Shown in pieces: positions 45,323 to 56,023 of a DNA stretch of 64,000 nt (positions are counted from its first letter, which is position 1; each line of letters opens with the position of its first letter). The notes under the pieces are model-generated. The model did no database searches. It was not told the DNA's origin and saw nothing but the letters and a program-made list of their open reading frames with translations. Origin of the DNA: Rosa chinensis (lineage: Eukaryota > Streptophyta > Magnoliopsida > Rosales > Rosaceae); the NCBI RefSeq assembly GCF_002994745.2, contig NC_037092.1, positions 3,958,501 to 4,022,500 on the forward strand, in the 5' to 3' direction. Both the position numbers and the translations under genes were made by a program.

Positions 45323-46045
45323 ATACAGATCTCAGAGATTGTGACTATTGTTCTGATCAATGGAAAGTATGGAAAAAGACACAAATTCAATGATTGAAAT
45401 AGTAGAATACTAATAATTGATCCAAATGTATAACCAGAACCCAACAGCCAAATATATATTAAGCAATTAATTAGTAACATCAACTCAAACATTACCCTCT
45501 CTTACAATGCATAGAAGATATCAAAGAAAGTCCAAGCAAAATTCATCTCTGCCATCTTTTTCATATATAAACATTATATGGCTAATGTAATATATAACTA
45601 TGAAATGCAGAATTCAACATACAAATTCTCTTTCCTGGTGGGAAATCACAAAACACAAAACACAATTCCATCTTTCACTGTCTTTTTATTTATCCTCATA
45701 ACAGCAACCGTTAAGAATTATATGAAATAAGTTCAAAATAAAGCCAAATTGAAACATAGTTATATGAGAAAGCAGATAAATGCGGTTCTTCACTGGCTAA
45801 CCTTCCGAAAACAATGTACAATGCAACTGTAAAAAGAATGTGCTATACTAATTTCATGAGATTTTTTTTTTTTTTTTTTTTTTTGGGGGAGTGGTAAATC
45901 TCTATTGAAGTGTCCTGGGAAATGCACCAAAATGTTTAGTTCAAAAACAGAAATTTCACCTAACTTAAAGCAGCAGGTGTAATTTGCCACAGAAACATCA
46001 ATTTCCAGCTGAATTATGATACACGAGAAGCATGAGATGTCAAAT
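45323..46045. other. 5' flank of FMN/FHy copy C, with T-run
   Basis: It matches the leader intron of copy B for about 500 bp and then departs at a 22-nt T-run (45864-45886) followed by TGGGGGAGTGGTAAATCTC. This could be the tail of a retroelement. The distal leader exon and TATA box of copy B are not present. No gene is seen. Confidence 0.5.
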
Positions 46046-47240
46046 GACAGAGTTTTACTTTTATGCAAATTTGTCTGCAGACTCATGGTTCCTGCCCCAC
46101 ATGTTGCAGTGCCACCCATTTTCAAACCTACTGATCAAACAATAAACAAGCAATTTCTCTAGAATTACTATTTGAAAGAGCAAGAGAACAAGTAGAATAT
46201 ATGACTAAAACAGGATAACCAACCTCAGGGTCTTTGGGTTGATTTGGTCGAAGCCTGAAACTGAAGTTAGTTAAGGCTTTGGATCCCATCCACTCTTCTC
46301 TCGCCTTCATGCCATGAAAATCCCATCTGATGGAAACTAGATGACGAACCTAGTGACTTTAGTATTGGAAAAGTCTTTTTACTATTAAAAGGATTATTTC
46401 AGAGATACATTATGTTAAGAGTTCACCAATCAGTCGAATGGATGCTAAAACAGATGATACAACTTTGGTTGATGACATACACTGCTTGATAATCTTCCAT
46501 TCCGCCTACATACATCTCTAAAAAATTAGCAACTACCATCTTAAGAACATGCAATACCTAACTATAATTAGCATCTGCTTAATGTTGGACCTGCTGAGAT
46601 AGTTGAGCCATCTCATTCTGTGACTCTTGCCACATCTCTATGACCTGCGGTTAATTCAAGACCCCAAAAGTTTTCTAAGATGGTTAGAAGCAAAAGTTAA
46701 AAAAAAAAAAAATTCATTTGAAACAACTATGAGCAAAAAGTTACCAGTTTTCTTTGGAACAGCAATCCAATACCCACCAGTCCCACATTTCTAAATACAA
46801 TACTCCCTAAGCTTTCAGGTGACCATGGCGCTCTCCTAGCCACGCTCTCTTTATGTCTGTTTCTCTGCTCTGTTGAGAAAATGAAGGAACCTTTTCAATG
46901 AGTTCTCCATATATTGGAGGCATTTTTCATCTTCTCCTAACTGTTGAGGAAACTTGCATAAATTCTTTGATGACTTCATAAAATAAGAAAAGTGCAAGAT
47001 ATATTTAGAGAGTAAATACATTGCAAATAAACAAACTCAACTGAAGTCGTACCCGGTGGATGTGATTGGCAAATCATCCTTTCAGCCGCCTTTCTGGAAA
47101 TCATTTCCTTTCAGCATCATAGATCCTGATGCCCATCATCATCAACATTGTCAGCATCATCTTTCTTATGCTCATCATCACTACCATCATTATCAACATC
47201 GTCGGCATCATCTAACTCCTTGCAAGTGAAAAACTGAAGA
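46046..47240 (-). pseudogene. Gene X copy 3 (unrecognised, exon-rich), 3' part
   Basis: Exon-like minus-strand blocks: an aspartate-rich segment at about 47120-47225 (CKELDDADDVDNDGSDDEHK, ends with a stop), MISRKAAERMICQSHPPG at about 47050-47100, SSKNLCKFPQQLGEDEKCL at about 46920-46980, RRAPWSPE-type sequence at about 46800-46850, and MKAREEWMGSKALTNFSFRL at 46223-46310 followed by a GT donor. Copy 2 (13.7-14.97 kb) has the same blocks with different defects. I cannot name the family. The MKAREEW block is intact here, so part may still be expressed. Confidence 0.4.
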
Positions 47241-47699
47241 CTTTTAACTCATCACAGACTTGACTCTCTTTTGAACCCGAGCACCTTGACATTTCAACAG
47301 TCTAGTTAAAGTTGGCTACTGGGGAGTCCTTCCCACCTTTGGCTCCTAGATCCATAAATATTACCATTCTGTCCACTTACAAGCTAAGGTTCAGGGGACT
47401 TTAAAGAAATAAGAGATCTAAATAAACCTTGATATGCACTTGCAAGTAGTCTAAATAAACCTACTCCCAGGAAGTTCAATGACCAAATGAGCCTTCTTCA
47501 TATAACACATAAACTAGTTTCTACTATAAACAGAAATATAACCTAGAAATTTAGGAAACTGAAGACCTTTTGCAATAATTTTAGATTGTAAATGCATATA
47601 ATCATTCTTCATTACAAACACAGTGAAGTTCTTCTCTTATCAACTACCACAGAGAGGGAGATTTAGATCAATATCTCAACAAGCACAACTCCAAGGTTG
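47241..47699. other. 3' flank of dephospho-CoA kinase gene
   Basis: Single-copy sequence in this window that starts where the two gene X copies diverge. No other feature is seen. Confidence 0.5.
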
Positions 47700-48815
47700 C
47701 TATAATTTACTATCACTGTTATAAACTTTTCTGAACAAAAGAACACCTATGATAATGGAGACAAGAGCAGATGAAGCACCTTGTCGAGAAAGCCAAAATT
47801 CAGTCCATGTCAAGGGCTTTGCGACCTCAAATAGCACACTCTTAAACTTCTCTTTCAAATCCTCTTGTGATCCAGTGTTATCAATCACTATGTCTGCCTT
47901 AGTCCTCTTTATATCGAGTGACATCTGAGCATTTATTCTGTTTCGAGCATCATCCTCACTTGTTCTGTCCCTCGACATGAGTCTCTGGAGCTGTGTTTCA
48001 GGATCGACCCATACAACAATAATGGGCTTTGTCCATCTGTCCATCTTGGCCTCAAACAATAGAGGGACATCAAGAACAATAACCTTAAACCCCTTCAACC
48101 ATAGCTTCAAAATTGCCCAAAAGATTCCAGATGATATGTAAGGAGCCAGTAGTCTACAAAAAGATAAAATCTAGACATTAAAGTTGATAGAGGCATGTAA
48201 TTTGTATTATAAGTCACTCCAATACATTATCCAGACATTAACCGAAATAAAAATCACCAACATTCAGCAAGCAATCAGTAGATCAAATGGTGACCATGTA
48301 AATTTGTAAAACTGTATGATTTGCTCCACCATACCAGGTATAATTTAGAACAGTTGACAGATAATGCGCTTGTTTACAACTAATAGTGTTACAAAGAGAT
48401 GCTCTCAGTGAGATCACATAATAAAATTATGCAATTTGTGAGAAGGTACATACCGATTCAAAAGTTGACGCTTCTCGGGATTAGAGAATACAATTTGCCC
48501 TAGTTTAGGCCTATCAACTTCTCCATCAGGTTGCAAAATGCCCTGTCCAAATGCTGAAACAACCTTTTTCCATCCACCAGTTCCCTTCTTCAATACATCC
48601 TGAAACCAAACATACTTAGTCCATGAAAGACCTAAAGACAACTGATTCACATTTTTTTTTTTATAACTGTCTAAATTAGTATGCTTCAGCTTTTGCTCAT
48701 CACTTACTCGAGCCACAAGATCGGCGTCAACAACAGGTATGTCATGGGCCTTGAAGAGATTTGAGACAGTGCTCTTCCCAGACGAAATCCCACCTGTCAG
48801 TCCCACTATCCTCAT
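47700..48815 (-). CDS. Dephospho-CoA kinase (CoaE-type), complete
   Basis: Three exons (48708-48815, 48454-48599 and 47700-48153) join in frame to 708 nt, 235 residues plus TAG, the usual plant length. The enzyme phosphorylates the 3'-OH of dephospho-CoA with ATP, the last step of CoA synthesis. Motifs: P-loop GLTGGISSGKST at residues 5-16, VVDADLVAR, VIVLDVPLLFEAK and the lid RDRTSEDDARNRINAQMS. The C-terminus has a hydrophobic segment (ALVSIIIGVLLF), a likely tail anchor seen in plant CoaE. Splice sites are all GT-AG. It is intact and has no second copy in this window. The corresponding place in gene X copy 2 (about 14985) lacks it entirely. Confidence 0.93.
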
Positions 48816-49535
48816 TCTTCTTACGTCTACTCAGAAAGATCAAAGAACGGTGATTAACAAAGTTCCTGACTTTAACTAATTCCAGTAAGAAAATTACTTT
48901 CATTACACGAATTTCTGAGGTATTTAAATTTGCTACACTCAATAAGAGCACTTGTACCGCAAATGGGAAGAACAAAAGGCAAAACTTTTCATCACCAAAA
49001 CAAAAAAGGCAAAACTTTTTGGACAAAGGCCTAATTTCCCAGATTTCTTTTACTCCTCTTATTGTTCTTCAGTATGCAGATTTATTTTCATCATCAAGCA
49101 TCCGCCACATTATCATCATCCTCCATCAAACCACAAGCATAAAAAGTATCCCAAGAATATTGACAAACAGCTTATGGTCTCAAAATGAGGTCTACCACTA
49201 AAGAACTAGTAAATATGAATCATAGCCTTTGCACATGTATAAGTTTCTGCCCAGAAACAGAAAAAGTCAACCAATTTCATTCCAAATCCAGTCAAAAACA
49301 ATCATGGGAAACAACAAAGAAGCAAAAGCTACCCCAATTCTAAAGCTTTACACATACCCAGAGAAAAGAAAATTCTATATCTCCCATCAAAGATTAACAA
49401 CAACACTTAAACATTCAATAGCAAATTAAGCATAAATATTTTTAGGGAATGATGCAGATTCTAGATGATATTGAAATTAAACACTTACTGTTTCTTCAAG
49501 AGAAACCAGAACAGTTTTCCGTCCGAGTAGTTCAA
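48816..49535. promoter_or_regulatory. Upstream region of dephospho-CoA kinase gene
   Basis: No coding signature. It should contain the promoter and leader of the minus-strand kinase gene; no clear TATA box was assigned. It ends near 49535, where similarity to gene X copy 2 resumes. Confidence 0.4.
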
Positions 49536-50705
49536 TACAGATATAAAATTACAACACTATGTTATGTGCCTGACTAATAATCCAAAAAGGCCAAAACAGA
49601 AGTTAGATGTTTTGTTCATATTGCTTTATCACCGCTTAAAAATCCTCTTGCACGTATATCTCAAAAATTTAGAAACTAGAACCTATAAAAAGATGCAATA
49701 ACTAACAAGGAGTGACCCTTTTTTTTTTCCCGAAAAGAAACAAGTTCTACGCATCTTATCATATTAGATGCATAGAACTTGTTTGTAATGGATTAAAAGA
49801 ATTTGAATTTATACTGGGTAATTAAAGGTTTGTTACGGAGTTTTGCATACCATCAAGACTGCATGAGTGTTATGTTCTGCTGATCCACTGCTAGTCTGAG
49901 GTCTGACATGCTAAAAGGGTGTTGTTGCAACATTTTCTGCAAAAAGTCATCATTAAAAATCAATATAGATTGCATCTAATTTAAAATAAGATGCTAGAAA
50001 CTGAAAGAATCTAGAGCATTGCAAAAGACTAGTAGTGCATGCATGCCCTTAGGAAAAGAAAGTGAGAGAGTTGAGGCATTATTTAATCTGTAACTCTTGC
50101 CATGTCTCCTAAGACCTGCAGCTAAAACACCAAAAGCGATTCAGTAATTATGGCAGAACAGGTCGAAGTAAAATCATAATGATATGTAAGAAATAGCAGA
50201 TAGTTACCTGCTTTTTGTGGAAAAACAATCCAACTCCCTTTGTGAATCACATATATATTTACAGTAGCAGTCTTTAAGCTTTGCAGTTTTAGGTGATGAT
50301 GGTAATCTCCTCATTTCTATGTATCTGTGTTTCAACCCTGCTGAGAAATTGTCTGTCAATTAGTAAAATTGTCTCAACTTCCTTTTCAAGCAAGAATATA
50401 TCATGCAAAAAGCGATTCATTAATTATCGCGGAACAGCTAGAAGTAAAATCATAATGATTTGTAAGAAACAACAAATGGTTACCTGCTTTCTGTGGAAGA
50501 ACAATCCAACTCCCCCTCCGAATCACATATTTGTATCTCTGATTCATCACTGCTGAGAAATTGTGTGTCGGAATTAATAAAATTGTCTCAACTTCCTTTT
50601 CATGCAAGAATATATCATATATGCAGCCTAGCGATTATTTGAACATGTAAAAGAGAAAATGAATAAAGAAATCTGATGGAGGAATATAAGTGCAAAATTA
50701 CCTCT
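49536..50705 (-). pseudogene. Gene X copy 3, repeated upstream exon blocks
   Basis: It is collinear with 14.99-15.20 and 15.93-16.92 kb. It contains two similar exon-like blocks (about 50208-50340 and 50485-50560) reading RRLPSSPKTAKLK-like sequence on the minus strand, related to the RRAPWSPEDAQLK exon. It stops at ACCTCTCAG (50699-50707), where the NLR3 sequence begins. Confidence 0.35.
49740..49782. repeat. Imperfect 18-bp inverted repeat
   Basis: CAAGTTCTACGCATCTT and the facing TAGATGCATAGAACTTG pair with about two mismatches across a short loop. In copy 2 the right arm exists alone at about 15929-15948, so the left arm is extra here. Confidence 0.6.
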
Positions 50706-50709
50706 CAGT

Positions 50710-53117
50710 TTCCGGATCCCCTATCTTGACGTCACAGTTCTCGGGCCAGACAGGCATTATAATACTCCAACGACATCTGTGGATGGAAACCTTCCTGACC
50801 GGTACGTGTATTTTGCAGGAAGAGTGGCAGGTTCATCAGCTCAGGGCATTGTGAAGGAAACAAGGCATGGCATAATTGTAATTTCATCACCACCGTTTTC
50901 TGTCCACCCTCCAACTCCTTCCCACTGTTTACACTCATACATGCCTACGAAGGTGAGTTGTTTCAATTTTGGGAAGAAAACAGAGTGCCCGTTATTCCTA
51001 AAAATTCATCTCCAACTCTGTTCATACTGCCTACTTCTAGTACTTCAAGGAAACGGCAATTTCCCAAGAGGAGGCCAAAATTCACATTCAGACCAACCCA
51101 CAAGATAAAAGGGATCTCAAATTCTGTAACTGTAAGGATATTATCCAACTGTAAGCCTAATACACAGTTACACACAAGGTTTGCAAATTGTATAAATTTC
51201 CCACACTGTCCGGTAATTTCTCCAAACCTCTATTCCAAGGCAAGTCGAGATACCTCAAATGTATCAATTCACTCATCTCTCCTGCAAGTTCTATGCATTC
51301 CCGCTCAAATTTAAGGTCCTCAGACATTTTAGTTGTGAGCGAGATTCCTTTTATATCTATGCTACTTCTTGAACCAAAAGTTGCAATAGTACGTAACTTT
51401 CTCCAATTGACTGGTGAAATTAAATCCAAAAGGGGTGGAGAACGAGAGGATACAAGCAATGACGGACCTCCTCACTTATTACCGTTTTTCTTCCATCTAC
51501 TTCTTTAGCCTCCATTGTAAAGCATTCATTCTTATTGAGAAATTGCACAAAGTCGTGCACAATATCATGCATTTTATAACCTATATTAGTCCTCTTGTTA
51601 TCCCAATTATCTACTTCTTTCATAACATCCTGGAAAAATGATCGCATTAATAAGGTATTGAAAACATTTTGACCTGTGTTTTCCTTTTCTTTGTAGTCTA
51701 TTCTACTAAGGTAAGCCTGTGATATCCACAACTCAACCAAATTGTGTTTATTGAACCAATAATCTTTTGGAAATGTAGCACAATATAAAAGGGTACAGGG
51801 TCTAACTCATAATAACTTAATAAAAGTGGTTGAAAAACTTGTTGCTCGACCTCCTTTAAAAGTCATATCTTGCTATCCAAGACCTCTTGCCAATCTCCCC
51901 TTTCCTTCTTATACCGCATGAGAGCACCTAGAGTTATTGCAGCAAGTGGCAAGCCGTTACACGTTTTTGCTATTTTCTCACCTATAGCTCCAAATCCATT
52001 AGCCTTATCTTCTTCCCTCCCCAAATATGCAATGCTATTGAACAATGCCAAACAATTTTCATCACTCAACTTCTCTAAAATGGATCATTTGAGTGGTTGC
52101 TCCCATTATCTGAGCAACTTTCTCTTTTCGTGTGGTCACCACTATTTTACTACCTTTAGCACAAGTTTCCATTAGTATTGGTAAGTTTAAACTTTCCCAC
52201 TCTCTTGGGTTTTCGGTCCACACATCATCTAGAAAAATCAAGTACTTTTTGTCCTTAGTACATCTAGACATACACTGCAAGACTTCTTCTAACTCAGTTA
52301 AATTCTTGTCTTCTTTACTACCAGTACCCCTAATAATGGCTTTGGCAATCTTCACCCCATCAAAAGGATCTGAGACACAAACCCATATCCTCTTTTCAAA
52401 ATGTTCTTTTACATTTTCATTGTTGTAGGCTAATTGGGCAAGAGTTGTTTTACTACTTTTGCCCATCCCTCCCATACCCACTGTAGGGATGACAAGCACC
52501 CGTTTCCCTTCACAGTCTTCACTACTATCACTCAACAACTTGCTTAACAAATCAGCTTCTGCTTCTTCTCTGCCAAATATTTTAGAAATATCGACAAATG
52601 ATGAAGTTTTCAGCTGTTGCTTAAGTTGTTCATCATTGTTACGAGTTGAGGATTGATGAAACTCAAACATATCTTTTTGAGCAGTAATCAGAGTTAACTT
52701 TTCATTCAACTCTTTCATCTCGGTAGCTATTTTATAAAGATGAGTTGCCTTATTGACTAGGCCAAAACAAAAGCAATTCGAGGGAATGGATCAGAAACAT
52801 ACCTTCTTGGAGGTTTTCTTTTCCTCAGTGGCAACTCCATTTGCCTCGTTTCAGAACTTCAGTGTTCCACTCATCTAGCACGTCAACCATCTCGTAAGAG
52901 ACATCATTCAGCCCATCCAACCAGTTTCTCACGCTAGCCTTCTCCACTTGCTGCTTCTCAGCATCCTCGAGCACAGCTTGAATTGCTTTTAGATTGCTGC
53001 TGAATTTTTGGACCTCTGTCTCAGCATTCAAAATCAGCTTCACAACTTCTTTTGTGTGGTCAAAAGAAACTGTAACCAATTGTTCCAGAACCACGGCAGT
53101 GAGTGCCTCGGCCATTT
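50710..53117 (-). pseudogene. CC-NB-LRR gene 3 (RGA-like, Rx-N type), pseudogene
   Basis: It starts MAEALTAVVLEQLVTVSFDH at 53115-53117 with an Rx-N coiled coil (AIQAVLEDAEKQQ, VRNWLDGLNDVSYEMVDVLD). A frameshift near 52838 and a stop near 52790 follow. The NB-ARC is long and in frame: P-loop GMGGMGKSSKTTLAQLAYN with three extra residues, RNBS-A RIWVCVSDPFD, kinase-2 KYLIFLDDVW and RNBS-B SKIVVTTRK. A 1-bp insertion near 52070 precedes LSDENCLALF and CNGLPLAAITLG (GLPL). Then come a TGA in place of Trp near 51850 and further shifts. The MHD motif is in YKMHDIVHDFVQFL, and a short LRR set follows (LIHLRYLDLPWNRGLEKLPD) with a C-terminal remnant at 50732-50938. Most LRRs are deleted. It lies inside gene X. 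Confidence 0.88.
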
Positions 53118-53270
53118 TGGAAAATGAAACACAAACAAAAACACAAAAGAGTTGCAGAAATATCATGAACTGAGAAATGCAGAATGGATGTGAGCCTATT
53201 ATGGTCTTTGTACCAAGTTTATATAGAGCATAAATTGTTAAGGCCAAACTATTTCGAGTAAAATAATAAA
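53118..53270 (-). promoter_or_regulatory. NLR3 upstream sequence
   Basis: A short 5' flank of NLR3 with a TTTATATAGAGC stretch (53218-53229) that on the minus strand is a weak TATA-like box. It ends at the 172-bp duplication. Confidence 0.35.
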
Positions 53271-53600
53271 GATTCCAAGTGAATATATTATATATGTATC
53301 CTAATTTCGAAATTGGATCTACGCCTTTTATATTAGACACCCCGTCTTGGTAGATGCTCCACCAACCACCTACTGGGAGAGTTAAACACAGTACGTGCAA
53401 TGCACTATAAAACTATGGTCAATTGAATGGACAATCAAGAAAGATTCCAAGTGAATATACTATATATGTATCCTAATTTCGAAATTGAATCTACGCCTTT
53501 CATATTAGACACCCCGTCTTGTTACTTGTTAGATGCTCCACCTACTGGGAGAGTTAAACACAGCTCGTGTAATGCACTAAAGCTATAGTTAACTATGGTT
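53271..53600. repeat. Tandem duplication, 172-bp period, at the NLR3 insertion edge
   Basis: GATTCCAAGTGAATATA begins at 53271 and at 53443. Both copies run through TATTAGACACCCCGTCTTG to GGGAGAGTTAAACACAG. The second copy matches 16.93-17.03 kb of the other unit better, so the first may be a by-product of the NLR3 insertion or rearrangement. Confidence 0.85.
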
Positions 53601-53689
53601 AATTTGAATGGAAAATCAAGAAAGAAAAAATGTTAGTGAAAAGATAATAGAGAAAATTTTATCTCATCATCATCTTCTTCCCTAGAGTG

Positions 53690-53845
53690 AAAAGGCTGTA
53701 GCAATGGAGCTCAAAGCATCAATCATTTGACCGAATCGCCGGCCATGATGAATACTCATTTTCTTGCCGCTGCCTTGGGTTTTCGGTAATTTCTGTATAT
53801 GGGTGTTGCTGCTTTTGTTGCTCTTCTCCTCCTCCCCTCCCGTTG
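53690..53845 (-). pseudogene. WRAP53-like first exon, copy 3 (remnant)
   Basis: GAATCGCCGGCCATGATGAA... through the CTTCTCCTCC stretch matches the first exon of the WRAP53-like gene, with its 5' ATG region altered (CCCGTTGATTAAACC for CCCATTGCTTAAACC, so the start codon is lost). No WD40 exons follow. Confidence 0.75.
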
Positions 53846-53872
53846 ATTAAACCCCTCAGGAGTAGTCTCTAA

Positions 53873-54111
53873 GAGCAAGTTCACCCGTTGGGTCACCAAG
53901 TTACCTACTATCCACTGCTTTTTAGTGTTAATTTCCACTCTTTGAGTCACGGATACAGTTTTCATGGTGACCTGGGTCACTTTGCAGGACATGATGGTGA
54001 TCCTGAAAGTGACTCCGGGTGACGCAGGGCACGAAATACACTATGACACAGATGGTGAAATTAACACTAAAAAGTAGTAAATAGTGGGTGACCCAACGAG
54101 TGAATTTGTTC
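53873..54111. mobile_element. MITE, 239 bp, TAA target duplication (PIF/Harbinger, Tourist-like)
   Basis: The left end GAGCAAGTTCACCCGTTGGG and right end (reverse complement GAACAAATTCACTCGTTGGG) form terminal inverted repeats of at least 60 bp with a few mismatches. TAA flanks both sides (53870-53872 and 54112-54114). The paralogous promoters at 2.37 and 17.31 kb read AGTCTCTAAGCTACTTGG without it, giving two empty sites. Three-base TAA targets are the hallmark of PIF/Harbinger elements. There are no coding frames. Confidence 0.9.
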
Positions 54112-54114
54112 TAA

Positions 54115-54452
54115 GCTACTTGGCGGCATTACCGCCAAAACTAGGGTCCGCTCTCTGCCTTGGGTTCAGTGTTTGAAGCGGGTGGGGGCACCCATTGAGT
54201 CGATGTTGTGGTTTAGCCGTTTGCATGTAGAGTCAAGGTCTTTGTTGGAAAAATAATGATTTATCGAGTATGTAACTTCAAGTTTTATTGACTTGTGAGT
54301 AAATGAAATGGGGAGGAGATAGTCATTGACAATCATCATTTCATCATTGCAGTAACTTCATTTTAATGAAGTGATCGGTAATTTACAATACAATAAAATG
54401 AGTATGTGATATATGGCACTGTAATACACACTTATGTTTCATGCAATGACTT
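54115..54452. repeat. Spacer copy upstream of FMN/FHy copy D
   Basis: It continues the WRAP53-like promoter and spacer as at 17.32-17.70 kb, up to the solo LTR. Confidence 0.7.
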
Positions 54453-55906
54453 TGTTTGAACCCAAAATAACATTTTTTCCGACATGGGGGACTTGAAGAA
54501 GACCGGGCCAATATCCGTGGCCCAAACTATATATTTTCGATAAACTCGGAATATATTGTTTAGAGGCTAAATAAAGCCTACTTGGAGGCCAAGCAATCTT
54601 GGAGCAAATCTGAATATTCTCAAGATATCTGATAATTAATGGTGATTTGTTTGCTTGATTGCCAAATACTGTGCAAGCGAGCAGATTGGGTTGATCAATT
54701 AAGGAAGGAAACAATGATCCTTCGTTGTCCTTTAGTACCAATATACATGCAAATAGTTAAGATTCTCATGCAATTGATGGCATGGTGGACGTGTATAAGG
54801 AGCATGCAATGGCAATAATCAAGGAATATATATACAAGCTACATGAATCAAGGCCAATACGTGGCTATTTCACATATATACACATGCATGGTAGAAGACA
54901 ATCAAGGAAGAGATAGCATGGTGGGCCATCAACTATTTGCAGCCAATAAGATGCAAGGAACCAAGTTTTCCCATGTAGTCAAGCAATTAAGGTGGACGTG
55001 AAACACTTCAAGGGGATTGCAATAAATAAGGGTGATATAATTATGCATGATTGCATAGCTACAGAGTCCCTGCGAGAATATATACATATAATTAATGCAT
55101 ATCCTGCCACATTCAAGAGGAAGATTATGTCTGAGACTCTAAGAGGCAATTAATCCTTGCCTACATTTTAGCGGCGACAGAGGAGGATAATTATTAATTA
55201 TCGCTTACGATAATATCAAAACTATTAAGAGTTTTGATTTGATTCAAGGCCAATAACTGTGGCCTAAAATATAGTATTTCATTCCTATTTGGAAATAAAA
55301 TCTGCAGCAGCCTATATATAGAGGCTAAAGACGATACAGAAAAAGATCTCTCTCTAATCAATCAATCCCAGCGATTACAAAGCCTCCCCGGAGCAAACCC
55401 TCAACCTCGTTGAAACCCGGTGACCGCCCGCCAGTCCTAGTCTCCTCGCGAGCTGACTGTTAGCCTCACCAGATCAACCCGGCGACCGTACTTCCAGTCC
55501 TAGTCTCCCCAGGAGCCGACTGCGAGCACAACCGCCACTGTTACTTCCAGCGAAGCAAGGGTAACGCCCCCGCAACCCAGCGAAGCTAAAGTCACACTTT
55601 AGCAAACCCGTGTTCCTCTCAAATTTCCCAGTGATTGCTCTGCTCAGCTTTCAAGTTGAGTATCGATACGGTGAACGAAAAGAGACCACAACCAAAGCCC
55701 TTACCCGCGTAAGGCAAGAAGTCCTTCTCCGGAAGGCAAGAAAAGAACCCTGTGACGAGGTTGGTGCTCTCCTCGTCCACAGCGCTTGAAGAAGAAGTCA
55801 GGTCACGGGACTACCCCAACGACTGTACCCCGCGGTGCTGGCACGCCTGCGCAACCACTCGCCCAAAAGAGACTGTTTGCACACCAGCTGGTTTTGGAGC
55901 CAAACA
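54453..55906. mobile_element. Solo LTR, 1454 bp, GACTT target duplication
   Basis: It starts TGTTTGAACCC, ends GGAGCCAAACA (TGTTTG/CAAACA tips) and is flanked by GACTT (54448-54452 and 55907-55911). The paralogous spacer at about 12690 reads GCAATGACTTGACATG without it. It contains a TATA-like CCTATATATAGAGG near 55311 and a GC-rich 3' part, as in an LTR with promoter and R/U5. No internal retroelement domain is present. Confidence 0.88.
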
Positions 55907-56023
55907 GACTTGACATGAAAGAATGTTATTGTCTCATCAATAATGAGTGTACATCGGCTCCAAACTCCATTAGCTAGCCAACGAAGTAGAATAAGCAGGG
56001 TATAGGAAATTCCAAGGGCGTCC

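Noticed and set aside
17802..48815. FMN/FHy and dephospho-CoA kinase as a cofactor-synthesis gene cluster
   Set aside because: Only one unit contains the kinase gene, they are far apart with their own leaders, and plant primary-cofactor genes are not normally clustered. Chance neighbours are simpler.
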